Shown: piece after piece, positions 25,301 through 37,431 of the stretch | How positions within the stretch are numbered: the first letter of the stretch is position 1 | Layout: the number at the start of each line of letters is the position of its first letter | NCBI RefSeq assembly: GCF_900747795.2 | Contig: NC_041402.2 | Location: forward strand, 194,232,989 to 194,296,988 | Direction: 5' to 3' | Length of the DNA stretch: 64,000 bases | DNA from: Erpetoichthys calabaricus | Lineage: Eukaryota; Chordata; Cladistia; Polypteriformes; Polypteridae | Position numbers and translations under genes: made by a program | The notes under the pieces: model-generated | What the model saw: only the letters and a program-made list of their open reading frames with translations | Told to the model about the DNA's origin: nothing | Databases searched by the model: none

Positions 25301-26150
25301 CTTAATGTCTATTGTAAGTGCCCATCACTCGTGGCATTTGCCAGGTTCAGCAGGATCACATGGTGGGCCCATGGATTATGAAAGTAGCCATATACCCCCC
25401 GCACTGACGCTGCTTCTGTTTCTTCACCATGCCAATAGTTGAGGCGCAGTGACCATCGCTCTACTGGCATGAAGGGTCTCATGCAATCCCTGAAAGGCGC
25501 AATACAGCTCCAATCCACAATGCACCACACTCTTCTTCAGTATTGTAAAGTTTACCTGTGCCAACTTGCTGTGGTCTTGGCTCACCGTTGTGGAGCTGGT
25601 CCAGGCCTGGGGGTCCCAGACGCTCACTTTTAGGGTCTGTTAACCGAACTCTCCTTCCAGATGAAGCATGATTCCTACGAGGCTGCTAGGTGGCATGATA
25701 CCAGTTTAAACGGGCAGTGTTTTACAGCGCAGACAAGTTGAGAACTGCACCAGCGGCATGCAAGCACGGAGTTGTGCCTCCGTGGGCTCCCACCCCCTTC
25801 CTCTTATTGTCTTTCTTCACACTTGAGCTGGGTGACCGCTGTGTGCCTGGAAACCGTCACCAAACACACGCCCGCTGGTCACCGCCGCCGCGTTAACTCT
25901 TTCACACCCGGTAGCTGCCGTCCAGCCTCTGAACTGTGGCCAAGTGTGACAATTCTAGACTGAATGGTAACCTGGGGGCATGAAAGGGCAGCAGGGAGGG
26001 TTCACAGGGAGATACAGGAGGGAGGGATGAGCATATGGAGTAAGGCAGACCAGGAGGCTGAGACACCTCTGGAGCTGGGGGACTGCATGAAATATTAGGG
26101 GCCACAGTGGTCTCTGGTGGCCACACCTAGAATTAAAAATTGCTGGGTAC
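25300..26150. other. non-coding stretch
   Basis: No gene, exon or clear repeat family seen, apart from one reversed L2-tail core near 25493. Confidence 0.5.
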
Positions 26151-26154
26151 CCCT

Positions 26155-26770
26155 TATATTATAATAATAATAATAATACTTTACATTTATGTGGCACTTT
26201 CTCACTACTCAAAGCACTACCATGCAGTGAGGCCTACTAGTCCTGGGCCTCTAACTCCAGTCCCTCAGACTTAACGCAGAGACCCTCAGGTGCCATCTAG
26301 AGGGTCACTTCTTTAGTTAGGGTGTCACATATAGTCCTGGGGGCCACAGCACCCTCCTCTTGCCACATCTGTATTTAAAATACCAGGCATCCTTAACTGG
26401 TCCTGGGATTCCTATTCCAGTCTGTCAGTCCTAATCTGGAGATCATTTGATGCCATCTAAGGGGCTAACTGAGGGAGGGGGCAGTTTTTCAGATGTGGGG
26501 GGCACATAAAGTCTTGCAAGTCACAGCACCATCTGGAGGCATCATCTGCTTACTCTTCCTGGGCTTCTTCAGCCAAGTCTTAATGTGGAGACTCTCTGCT
26601 GCCATTTAGGGGCTTACTGGGGGTCACTTTATCAGTTGGGGGCCACAGTGCCCTCTTGTGGCAGCAGCTACAGTATATTTAAAATGCTAGTCCTGGGCTG
26701 CTTCCTCCAGTCTCTCAATCTGAACTCGAAGTCTCTCTGGCGCCGTCTAGGGGCTGTGGAGGAGCAGGAT
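26155..26770. repeat. L2-tail remnant followed by ~155-bp diverged tandem units
   Basis: (ATA)n, then TTTACATTTATGTGGCACTT and CAAAGCACTAC, an antisense L2 3' end. After it, about 3.5 units of CCTGGGCTTCTT-CAGTC, TTAA-GTGGAGAC, TGCCATCTAGGGG and GGCCACAGCACCCTC. 26770-27600 shows no gene. Confidence 0.6.
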
Positions 26771-27634
26771 GGGTGACATGAAAGGCCTACAAGGTGTACC
26801 CCACAGGCTGGTGGTCTACACATTAGCTATTATTGCAAAGGTCAGGATTGCTCTTCGTCCTTTGTCCCTTCTTGTGTGTGCTCCACCCTGGCACACTTTT
26901 ACCAGCTGGGTACCCAGGACTCCATATTATTGTTTCCACTCTCTTATTGGATACAGACATTTTGCAAACATCTTTTTCTAGATCAGGTGACGTTCTCCAT
27001 GCATAACTTGGTATTACACCTCACCCTGCTGGTGACACCCAAGATCGTATACAAATACACCAGAACACACAAACATACAAAAATAAGATTTATTGGATTA
27101 AAAACCACAGCAGAGAAACTTCTACCAACTTCTACCTGGGTCCTACCACCAGGGTTTCCACTGGGATTTCCAAAAGGTGGAGATGACTGCCCATTTTTCT
27201 TGCATGACACCCAGATCCCCCCCCCCTCACTCCCCCGTAAGCTCCACCTTTCCACTCAACGTCTGAATCTCCTTGTGAAGGAGCGGGATGATGAGGGTTG
27301 TGGCCACAAGCCAGTGGTGCCCCCTGGTAGCCGTAGTGGCCGTGACATCACTGCTGTCACATTCCAGTCCAATATGCAGTAGACACTGCCCCCTAGTGAC
27401 TCCTTGCTTGGTGAACATCCTCTCTTTGAGTCGGTGGGTCTCTCTTCTCATGTCTTGAACCAGGCGGACCAGTTAAAAATGACAATCATAAGGTTAAGGA
27501 GAAATTTTGCCGGAGAATGTGAGCCAATCACAGGTTTCACTGTGTGTAACTATGGAGACCACGCAACATTACGGGTGGGTTTGGAACAGATGGTGGGCCT
27601 CCCCTTCCCCTTCCTGTGTCAGCAATCTGACTTG

Positions 27635-28765
27635 ACAAGCAGGAAAGAGGAGATGAGGAGGAGACAGGAGAAGGCATGGAGGTGATGAGAGGAATGAGTG
27701 GTGATAAGGAGACGGACAAAGAAGTAGGTGATGAGGAGCAGATAATAAGACAGGAGGAGTAGGTGACAAGAAGGAGAGTAGGATTGGAATAAGCAGTGAC
27801 AAGGAGAAGGTCAGAGATTTAGATGATGAGAGGAAAGTAATGAGACGGGGCTCAGTGATGAGAAGGAGATGGAGACAGAAGAGCAAATGACGAGAATGAA
27901 AGGAGGCCAGGAGGAAGTGGGGAGGAAGACATAAGAGTGGGTGATGAGAACCAGAACTGTAAAGGAGAGACTCATGGGAATGAAAGGATGTGACACAATT
28001 GGGGGATGAGAATCAGATGGGCAAAGACCAAGAAGTCAGCAATGAAAAAGAGATGAAGATGAGGGTGAGAGGTGTAGGAAAGGATGGGACAGGACAGGAG
28101 TAAATAGTGAGGAGAAGGAGGAGGAGGACACAAAGAAAGAGTAGCAAGTCAGGAAAATGAGACGAGGCAGGAGTAGGTGATGAGAAGAAGACAAAGACAC
28201 TGGAAACTCCTTGAGGTGATGAGAGGAGTGAGTGGTGATAAGGAGAAGGTCAGAGATTTAGGTGATGAGAGGAGAGTAATGAGACGGGGCTCAGTGATGA
28301 AAAGGAGATGGAGACAGAAGTGGAAATGGCGAGAATGAAAGGAGGACAGGAGGAAGTCATGACAATGAACTGATGAGATGGGAATGGGGGGAGGAGACAT
28401 ACAAGTGGATGGTGAGAACCAGAGCTGGACAGGAGAGACTCATGGGAATGAAAGGACGTGTCACGACTGGGGGACAAGAATCAGATGGGCAAAGACCGAG
28501 GAGTCAGCGATGAGAAGGAGATGAAGATGAGGGTGAGAGGTTTGAGAAAGGGCAGGACAGGACAGGAGGAGGTGATGAGAAGGAGTCAAAGACACTGGAG
28601 TCTCAATGAGGTGTTGAGAAGAGCAAGTGGCGATAAGGAGACGGACAAAGAAGTAGGTGATGAGGAGCAGATGATAAGACAAGAGGAGAAGGTGACAAGA
28701 AGGAGAGTAGGATAGGAGTAGGCAGTGACAAGGAGGTGATGAAGTACGTGGGGGATGAGTGGTGA
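27635..28765 (+). repeat. 1.1-kb purine-rich satellite tract
   Basis: Nearly all A and G on the + strand (GATGAGAAGGAG-type words). Internal copies: 27681-27800 resembles 28617-28735, and 27802-28130 resembles 28242-28600. The strand asymmetry is sharp at both ends. It lies directly downstream of RNF paralogue B. Confidence 0.9.
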
Positions 28766-29241
28766 TGACAGGAGATGTCACAAGACTGAAGCAAGTAAGT
28801 GGTGACGATGTGACGATGACACAAGAGGAGACACCGGTCACAACTCTTCGAGTGTAAACATGCTGACTCCTTGAGCACCTGGGCACAGTCTGATGCCCTT
28901 CCTGTCCATAAGTGTGCTAACGGCTGGCCTGTGTGCCCCTGACACGTCATGCCACTGAACTGCCCACTCGTAATCCTGCTGCACACCCACCATAGCCGCC
29001 AGCTGGGCCGTAAGCCTGCCAAGCACAAAGAGGACCCCAAAGACCCGTCTGTCACGTGCCTGCCACACAGCTGGACCGTTAGCACATCTCACAGTTCTCG
29101 TTCAAATATAAACGTCAGATTGAGCGCTCTGCCCAGGCGGTGGGCATATTACCAAATACTTAGCAGAATGCCAAAGCAGGCCTGGCACCTCACTCTCCTG
29201 AGGTAACGAAAATGCCACCTGTAACTTAGCTGTGTCTCTGC
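28766..29241. other. non-coding stretch downstream of RNF paralogue B
   Basis: Ordinary mixed-composition sequence; no polyadenylation signal close to the stop, no gene and no named repeat seen. Confidence 0.5.
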
Positions 29242-29838
29242 TTAATTTGGCCCGACCGAGTTTGGGCTGCTCCCACCGCTGCCACCACTCTCAGTGCCTT
29301 TAGACGAGTTCAGACCACCACTGTAAACTGGGAAGAAAATGATGATGAAGAGGCAGAGCATCAGGATGAAGACCGTCCACAGCAGGCACCACAGGTTCAG
29401 GTTGCACCAGTTGATGAGCCTCTGGGAGCGAACGGTGACCAGACCACCAGGCTGAGGTGGCTCCGAGGGGGGCAGAAGGCTGATCACGTGAACGTTTTCC
29501 CTGTCACGCCCCTCCGGGATCTTGGCATTGCAACAGTACAGCTGGGAGCCTTCTACCCACGCCCGACAGAGGGCATCTTGCTGGGATCGGGGAAGCTGGG
29601 AGACCACCTCCATGTTAGCCAGGAACTGGGGTGCTCCTCCCACGGGCACCGAGGTGGAGGTCCTGCACAGGGGGCACAGAAAGGTCTGCGAAGGCTTCAG
29701 AAACAGGCATATCTGGCACAGGCACTGAAGGCAAAAGGTGTGCGAGCAGACGGGCAACTTGAGGGGCATCCGGAAAGCATTGTTATAAGGCTGGAAACAG
29801 ATGGGGCATTCGGGGGCCGAGGACTGTGACTCCGCCAT
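29242..29838 (-). CDS. RING finger E3 ligase with C-terminal membrane segment (RNF183-like paralogue B)
   Basis: 198 residues from the ATG at 29838; the open frame extends 60 residues further upstream, but that part has no similarity to the paralogue, and MAESQSSAPEC matches the start of paralogue A. RING C11, C14, C31, H33, C36, C39, C55, C58 has identical spacing to A, and the segments PLKL, HTFCL, CLF-KP and CPLCR are shared, so A and B are tandem duplicates in the same orientation 5 kb apart. Membrane segment about 150-171 (LWTVFILMLCLFIIIFF). Unlike A it carries a 26-residue Gly/Ser-rich tail after the membrane segment. Role inferred: membrane-anchored E3 ubiquitin ligase. Confidence 0.87.
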   Translation of the reverse strand: MAESQSSAPECPICFQPYNNAFRMPLKLPVCSHTFCLQCLCQICLFLKPSQTFLCPLCRTSTSVPVGGAPQFLANMEVVSQLPRSQQDALCRAWVEGSQLYCCNAKIPEGRDRENVHVISLLPPSEPPQPGGLVTVRSQRLINWCNLNLWCLLWTVFILMLCLFIIIFFPVYSGGLNSSKGTESGGSGGSSPNSVGPN

Positions 29839-30039
29839 CCTCACGCGAAGAAGTTGGCAAACAGAAAGCTTCTGGAAGCCACTGCTGGGGTGGGCAACTA
29901 CAGCTGTCAGCCTTTTGTGGCCACTTGGTGTCCTAATGCTGAGAATCAGGGTGGACCCCACCCCGAGCGGGAGGGTGTGAAGGTCAGGTGGTAGTCGAGT
30001 CCACTTCCTCAGAATCAAAGATCAAATGGTGAGGTCGGT

Positions 30040-30780
30040 GCAAGTGGGCACAATTAGATTTTGACCATCAGGGGCCATTAGTGGTCCTGGGGGACAGGAT
30101 TAGACATCGCCTTGAATCCTTGCGTGTCTGCCATAAGTCTCGATGTCCACTTGCTGGGTTGGTCATAAAACTTGATGAAGGTGAGTGCCAGGTGACCAAC
30201 TCAACCTGTCGCTCAGGTGCTGAAAATGAGGGGCAGTTGATGATCCTCACAGTTAATTCATGGTCCAGGCTGCAAGTAGGTGAAGTCCAGGCAGTGAGTG
30301 GACAGAGCCGTGGTCATCAAAAACGTGCCAAAGAGACCCGTGTCCAGATACTAAGTTGGGTTCACCTGCAGTCCAAGTTAAACTCTCTCTGTGCCCACCA
30401 CTAGTCCAGGCTATTAATATCCAGCTGCTGGAGTGACCCTGTCGCTCAGGTGGTAGACATCAGGGTGCAAATAAAGATCCTCAGGGTAACGTTGTGGTCC
30501 AGAGTTTAATCAGCTGCCATCCAGGTGGTGAGTGGACATGTCCACCTCTAGTGTGAGGCCCTCTTGAAGTTCAGATGATCAGCTTTGAATTTCAAGAAAC
30601 AAAGTGCTCAGAATCCACCTGTGCCAAGGTAACCAGTAAATGAGGGTGCAAGTGGTGATCGTCAGGGTCACCTGGTTGTCCAGCCTTCAAACAGATAACA
30701 TCCAGGTGGTAACTGGACAGACCATGAGCCTCGGTCTCCAGCCGATAAGCTCCAATGTCCACCTTCAGTCCATCTTGTGT
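30040..30780. repeat. diverged ~220-bp tandem units
   Basis: Recurring words CCAGGTGGTGAGTGGACA, GGTCACCTGGTTGTCCAG and CAGTCCA at roughly 220-bp intervals. Old and weak. Confidence 0.4.
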
Positions 30781-30879
30781 GTGTTCCTTCTCAGATTCCC
30801 CATGCAGTTCGGTTTGTGAACACCGAGGGTCCCTCACGTGTCCTACGCCTTTGCTGGTCAATAGCAGGGTGCAAGGTGA

Positions 30880-31200
30880 GTGGCCGGCTGGCGCAGAGCG
30901 ACTGGAGAGACGACCGCCGGCCGCTGCTGGAGACTCGCCTGGTGATTGCTGAGCCCTCGCGTCTCACATGGCAACTTCTTGTTGTGTCAACAGCTGTGAG
31001 CGAGCAGCGGGCTGGCTACCCTGGAGTCTCGCTTTTCTGGTTCCTTCTTTCATTGGTGGGCTGCGGAGAAGACGCTGCCTCTGTCCGGCGGCCGACGCCT
31101 CGTAACCTTATCTCAAGGTGCGCAGTGCATGTGACGTAAGGTGCCATTGTGTGGAGCTGCGGCTCCGCTTCCCAGGTGATCTGTCATGAAGCGCCGCCTG
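30880..31200. promoter_or_regulatory. CpG-rich patch between the divergent RNF genes, candidate promoter
   Basis: About 26 CpG in 320 bp, against a CpG-poor surround, between paralogue B (start 29838, minus strand) and the RNF183-type gene (start 37432, plus strand). GCAAG followed by GTGAGT at 30873 could be a donor for a 5' UTR exon of the latter. Inferred only from base composition and position. Confidence 0.35.
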
Positions 31201-34200
31201 GTGGTGACTGCTGGTTTCAGGAAAGATTCCTTCATGTCGTCGCCCACTTTGAGGCGCCCTCTTACCATTCTAAATATGCCCTGCTACAGCAGCTCCAAAC
31301 CCCATTGTGAGGTCACCCCCCTCCCCACCACCCCCACCGGCCAGTGTCAGGGGTCCAGGAGGGAAGTGGGGTCCAGCTGCCCAAATGAAACATTAGTGAG
31401 GCCCTGTGCTCAAGGCTGCCCCCTGGTGCCAACACTGACCCACCCACTCGCTCGCTCTCTCGCTCGCCCTCATTTGCCTGCACGGCTGCCATTTCCTCAA
31501 ATGTTCCCAGAATATTCAAATAGGGAAGAACAAGCGGCTTCATTCTGCCCGTCCGCCCTGCCAAGCGGGTGCCAGTGAACAGAGAGGAACGACCAACTGG
31601 ACAGCAAAAGGGCGACCACCCCTGGATTATCAGCATCTCAGGGTGACGATGGAGTAAGAGGTCACAAGGGAGTGAGAAACACCAGCCAGCTGAGAGATAT
31701 CCAGCAAAGGAAAGACCCCAAGGGACGGCTCCACGGGGCGGGGGGGGTTGGTGCTTATCGGTTTAAGAGAAGAGATCAGCTGCATTATGACATCCTGCAA
31801 GAAGTGACCACAGCTGAACAGCGGCCACCATCCATCTCAGATGTGACAGTGACAGGACTGACCTGATCCACACCTCATGTGACTCCTCATCATAGCCAAG
31901 CAAGAGAAAGACCACCAAAGGGTAAGCCGACCTGACTGGGTGACGTCTGCATCAGGAGTGTCTGAGGGTGAGTAGTCTAGCGTGCCACTAGCTTTTGATC
32001 GCCGGCCATGTCACCTCTTGGGTCCCCTCCTTTAGCGCCTCTTGATGATGAACTCTTTGGGTGCACAGAGGTGACAATCGGCACTGGGACCACCAACCAG
32101 TGCTATCATGGCTGCCAGGCCTCACTGAGAAGTGGGGTCTGGCAGTGACGCCTCCTTCTGGCTAAACAGTTCCATGTCCTTTGATTTGTGACCTGTGCTC
32201 TGCTTGGACTATTTTGAAAGCAGAGCTTATCTTCTTACTGCGTTCCCAATGAAAGGCGCTATATAAAATGGCAAAGAGTGACCAACATGACCTGTGAAGC
32301 AGTGGATGAAAATAAATATCTGCTGCCACTGAGGCCCCCTCAGACCCCCGAGGAGCACCAGTTAGGCAGAGGTTGTACTGGTGCCTATGGAGGGTGCAGT
32401 CTGCACTTCAGCCAGCAGAGGGCAGGCCACACAACACACTGAGGGGCACAGAGAAGTGAAAACAAAAATAAGCAAAAAAAAAACCCAAAAAAATCATAAA
32501 TAAAAAATGCTAAAAATACCGAGAACAATCGCTGAGATCCTCGCTTTGGGTTTTTGAAAGGTCGCCCTTCCCAAACCGGCTGCTCTTGTTTTTCTTGCTG
32601 TGTTTTTCTTTTATTTCCTCATTTCCAGTGAACTGCCGTCTTTTTAATGTCGTTGAACCGTCAGCCGCTCAGCAGCTTTTCAGTCTGCAGTCACACGCTA
32701 ACCTCCTGCCCCGACTACGTCTATAGAGCGCCTTTCATGGTGACTGTCCCCATGAAACAAGTTAAAGTCAGTTGTGGGACTTTTGGAGGGGACAGTGCCA
32801 CCAACTGGGGATGTGACTCAGGCTCAGGGAGGCAGAAGTGGGATTTGAGCCCTGGACGCCTTCTCGACCACCTTAGTGTGGAATCACCTTAGTGGGTGGA
32901 CTGGATCAGAAGGCCTGTTGGGGGGTGGGGGGGGTGTGTGGAGGTGCTGTTTAAGAACACTCTGGTGCAGCCTGGTGGCACCTGAAAAAAAAAGTGGCAC
33001 TAAGACCACCCTTGGAGGGTGACAGGTGGGGTGACATCTCACATGGGTCAAAAAGGTGGAGGGTCATCTTCTGATGGCTACCCCATGACAGAAGGTCTTC
33101 TCATACTTTTAGAATCTTAAAGGGGAGGTGCAAAATCCTGCCCCCTACAGGAAGGGTACAGAAACAACAGTCTGATGGGGTGAGCTATGTAAGGCGCTAT
33201 ATACGTCTGTGTATATATATACACACATGATGATCAATTTATAAGGAACAAGCAAAGCTGGGGGTCCACGTTTAATAAGTGTTCTCATATGTGGATCAGA
33301 TTATTAAAAAGAACAATAAGATGTTATGTTATATCATACAGAGTGTGCAGGGGGTGCCAATGCCACCAACCAGTGCCATCATGGCCAACAGACCTGACAG
33401 AGGAGTACCTTCTGGCAGAGAAGCCCCCTAGTGGTCATCGGGTGTTCTGGTCAACATGATACAAAAATGGCTGAGGAAGGGGACACAGCGTTTTAGGGAC
33501 CCAATCAGGTGTGTGTGTGTGTGTGTGTGTGTGACCCAACCAGTGACTCGGGCGCACCGCACCACCTACTGGAGACTTTGAGGAAGTGCATTTAAAATGA
33601 GGGTCTTATGCAATGAAGGCAGAGCTGCATCAGACACTGGAGGGACTTTGCAGGCTGTATGGTCTCCTCTGGTCCTTAAGGGACGCGTGACGGACATCCA
33701 GCCATCGCAGCCTCAGTCGTTCTGTCCCACCCGAAGACACAGAAAGCCACCTGTAGTGTGAGAGTGGAGCTGGGGGGGGCCGTAAGTTGTGTCCTTCTAA
33801 CATGCAGGAGGTGTCATTTATGTAATAACAAAGACGACTGCCGTCTCCGTGGCTCGGTCTCTAAGCCCCCGCCATATCCATCCCACCGCTCCCACCAGTT
33901 CATCCTACCTTTTATGGCTTCCTCCAGCCTGCAGACATCTGGTTGTGCGGCTAAATTATAAATAAAAACAAGCAAATGAGTCGGAAAGAGGAGATGATAT
34001 CAAGGAGCCTCGTCGATATCGTTTGCATAAAAGCTTCTCATTTGCCAACGTTGCCAGTGCCAACTGGCAGGCATTGTTAGGGGCACACAGCTCTGCTGGC
34101 ATGAATATGTCAATCTGTCTGTCCGTCTGCCTCTAAGAGCAGGGTATCCCGAGACACAAAATACTGAGAGGTCTCACAAGGGGCAAGGTGTAGGGTGCAA

Positions 34201-34480
34201 GGCACTATATACGACAGAGAGAGGTGGCATCTGAGACGTCCGTCAAAGCGTCTGCACACCACATCAGGCTGCAGTGTCACACAGAGAATTACGGTGGCAC
34301 TTGCACTTTCTAGTCCAATACGGATCATGTGTGTCTGTGACATCAGGACAGTGTCCTGCAAGAAGCCACCGGTGTCACCAGGGAGTGTAATGAGGGGCAG
34401 GTGACTTTGGTGGGGTAAAGGAAGACATAAACATTCTCCACTAGGAGGCAGCATACAGTCAGCCTGGAGACACAGAGCAC
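31200..34480. other. intergenic DNA between the divergent RNF genes
   Basis: No gene recognised. Contains reversed L2-tail cores at 32253, 33192 and 34200, a direct core at 32722 followed by a SINE-like GGGATTTGAGCCCTGGA, and a (GT)n run at 33511-33531. Confidence 0.5.
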
Positions 34481-34499
34481 AGCGGCACCGTGTACCTAC

Positions 34500-35238
34500 C
34501 ACAGACCCTCACTAGCATGGTATCCAAGGGTGGTACCCTACCACAGACCCTCACTAGCATGGCATCCAAGGGTGGTACCCTACAACAGACCCTCACTAGC
34601 ATGGCATCCAAGGGTGGTACCTACCACTGCCCCTCACTAGCCTGGCATCCAAGGGTGGTACCTACCACTGTCCCTCACTAGCATGGCATTCAAAGGTGGT
34701 ACCTACCACTGTCCCTCAATAGCATGGCATCCAAAGGTGGTACCTACCACTGTCCCTCAACAGCATGGCATCCAAGGGTGGTACCCTATCACTGTCCCTC
34801 ACTAGCATGGCCTCCAAGGGTGGTAGCCTATTACAGTCCCTCAGTAGCATGGCATTCAAGGGTGGTACCTACCACTGTCCCTCAACAGCATGGCATCCAA
34901 GGGTGGTACCCTATCACTGTCCCTCAACAGCATGGCATTCAAGGGTGGTACCTTCCACTGTCCCTCACTAGCATGGCATCCAAGGGTGGTACCTATCACT
35001 GTCCCACACTAGCATGGCATCCAGGGGTGGTACCTACCACTGTCCCACACTAGCATGGCATTCAAGTTTGGTACCTACCACTGTCCCTCACTAGCATGGC
35101 ATTCAAGGGTGGTACCTACCACTGTCCCATACTAGCATGGCATCCAAGGGTGGTACCTACCACTGACCCTCACTAGCATGGCATCCAAGGGTGGTACCTA
35201 CCACTGCCCCTCACTAGCATGGCATCCAAGGGTGGCAC
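34500..35238 (+). repeat. 41/42-bp minisatellite, 18 units
   Basis: Units of CTCACTAGCATGGCATCCA, AGGGTGGTACC and TACCACTGTCC. Start points of CATGG at 34516, 34558, 34600, 34641, 34682, 34723, 34764, 34806, 34848 and 34889 show a mix of 41- and 42-bp units. It lies upstream of the RNF183-type gene. Confidence 0.96.
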
Positions 35239-35239
35239 C

Positions 35240-36400
35240 CTCATAGGCTTCCTAAAGCCCGTGTGCCTAATTAAGCCCACCATCTCATATTCTTGTCCCT
35301 GCTACTCATTGAAGTAGCCATGAGAATCAGGTGGCTTATCTGTCCCTCAACAGGTGGCCTTGACGGGACTCACTGGGGTGGGGGGTGTGCCCCCTAGTGG
35401 CCAGGGATAACAGTTCTTTCTATCAGCGGCTGCCTGTCATGACTGTCTGAGGCTCACTTTGGTGTCTTAGGGGTTCACTGGGGTGAGTAAGTGTGCCCCC
35501 TAGTGACCAGGGTGGCTCATATGACCATCAGAAGCCTGGTCTGGTGTTCCGAGGGTCACAGAGTGAGTAAGTGTGCCCCTGTTATTCTGTACAGTGGCTC
35601 ACTCTGGTGCCCCCTCATGGCTGAGCCCCCCTCCTTTCCCAAGCCCGGTGCTGCTCACTGTTGCGTCAGGGGCCTGTGTGGCGTTTCAAGGCCATCGGTC
35701 ATCGCCGGCCATTTTATTTTTGGAACACTGCTGAGTATCCTGCTAGTGCTGGCGCGGTGCCAACGGGGAAGTGGTGAGCCAGCTTAGCCAACGTGGGCTT
35801 TGCCAATGTTTTGCAATTCTGAGCTGCCTTCGCAATGAAGGAAACTCCAGAAATTTTTAACGTTGCCTGCCATGAGTAGAAAAAAATAAATAAATAAAAA
35901 ATGAATGCCTCATATGAAGAACAAGGAATAAACAGCAGCAACAAAAATAAAACACATCTGTGCCCAAACTGCCAGGCTCAAAACTGGTGCCCTGCTATGA
36001 GGCTCTGGGAAAAGCTCCTACCACCAGGGGGTGCTGCACATGTAGAGGTGAAGAAGAACTGTGAGCTCAGCAGTGTGCACCAGTGGGGACTGGAAACTTG
36101 AGATCCCACCTCTGCCTGCCTGTGTTACCTGTGCAGTGGGCACTTGTGCCCGAGTCTGTAGCTTCGATTGTGGCGTCTTTCCAAGGAGCCTAAAAGACGC
36201 TATAGAAGGGTTCCTTGTTACCTCCTTCTGTAGCACACAAGGAAACAAACTCGAATCACCAATAAAGTGAAAAGGTAGCATTTGTTGTACTCTTGTGACA
36301 CAGCGTGTAGTGACGCAGCTCACCAGTAAGGGGTGCTATTGCTATACTGACTCAACTTGAGACTTAGGAAAGTCAGACACAGTGCCAACTGTGCAATCAA
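35240..36400. other. intergenic DNA
   Basis: No gene seen. 35380-35610 has three weak repeats of TGTGCCCCCTAGTG within TCACTGGGGTG contexts; 35880-35950 is A-rich. Confidence 0.45.
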
Positions 36401-36404
36401 CTGG

Positions 36405-37300
36405 GGTTCTCTGTGAAAGGCACTATATATAATGGTCTTCTGGTATTGTTGTTTGCACAAGTAATGCCCTTTGAACTTGAGCCCCCCCTGTGAAAGGCGC
36501 TATATTAGCATGGACTGTATTTTATTGTCCTTTTTTGGAAGTACTGCATTTTATATTAATGCTCCTTGTGAAAGGCACTATATATGACGGGCTGTATTTT
36601 ATTGTCTTTTGTGTGAGTAATGCACTTTAAATTAGTCAACCCTATGAAAGGTGCTATATAAACGGGACATTTGATTCACCCTCCCATTAACGAGGGGATG
36701 CACTTTGAGATCCATTAACCGACGAAAGGCGCTATATCAAGGTGCATTATTCTGTGGCTTCATATCGTGGTCCCAGTGGTGGGTGCTACAGAACTGCTGT
36801 AACAGGTGGCACAAAAAACAGGCCCCTCAACCAGGTAACGTGCATGGAGCCAGTGTTACCTGTGAAAGACACTTTATACAAGGGGGGGCTTGGTTTTATT
36901 GTAATTTTGACATGTATTTTGAAAGGCACTATATACAAATGGACTGAATGAACAATTTAAGTGAGGCAGCTTTCTCAGTGAAAGGCGCTATATGATGAGG
37001 GTGTAAGTAGTGCACCCCGGCCCAGTCCTTCCTATTAAAGGTGCTATATAAGACGGTCGATATGTTAAGGAGGCGAGGCACCTGGAGACTGGGATTGTCG
37101 TGAAAGGTGCTATATCAAAAACTGGCGGATTTACATTTCCTGACGCAGTGAAGCAGGGCTCCCTCTGAAAGGCGCTACATAATCTGAGTGGTCTTATTTC
37201 CATGTTTGATTGTCTTTTGTACAAGTAATGGATTCTGAGCTACTGAACTGAGTGATGAATAATGAGCGTTGAGCCCCTCATTATATAGCGCCTTTCACTC
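36405..37300 (-). repeat. ~75-bp minisatellite built on the reversed L2-tail core
   Basis: About a dozen copies of GTGAAAGGCGCTATAT at 60-90 bp spacing, with shared spacers GGACTGTATTTTATTGTC, TTTTGT-AGTAATGCA and TTTGAA-T. It ends about 115 bp before the RNF183 exon acceptor, so it is part of that gene's 5' UTR intron or promoter. Confidence 0.8.
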
Positions 37301-37414
37301 TGACTTGATCCTTAGTCATTCTTGAGAAACTCATGACAGCCCCCCAAAAAAGGTGCTCAGTGAAGGTCACATCATACTCCCAGTGTTTCCCATGATGCTC
37401 TTTGTGACTTGCAG

Positions 37415-37431
37415 GTCTGCTCCGCCTGGAG
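37415..37431 (+). other. rnf183: start of coding exon of RNF183-type gene (5' UTR part)
   Basis: TTGTGACTTGCAG ends at 37414 and 17 nt later the ATG follows. The layout (non-coding upstream exon, all coding sequence in the last exon) is usual for this gene family; the upstream exon is not identified with certainty. Confidence 0.45.

Noticed and set aside
34724-35053. 109-residue frame of repeating WHPRVV/ASKGGT units
   Set aside because: Minisatellite translation; 41/42-bp units shift frame and no transcript signal is seen.
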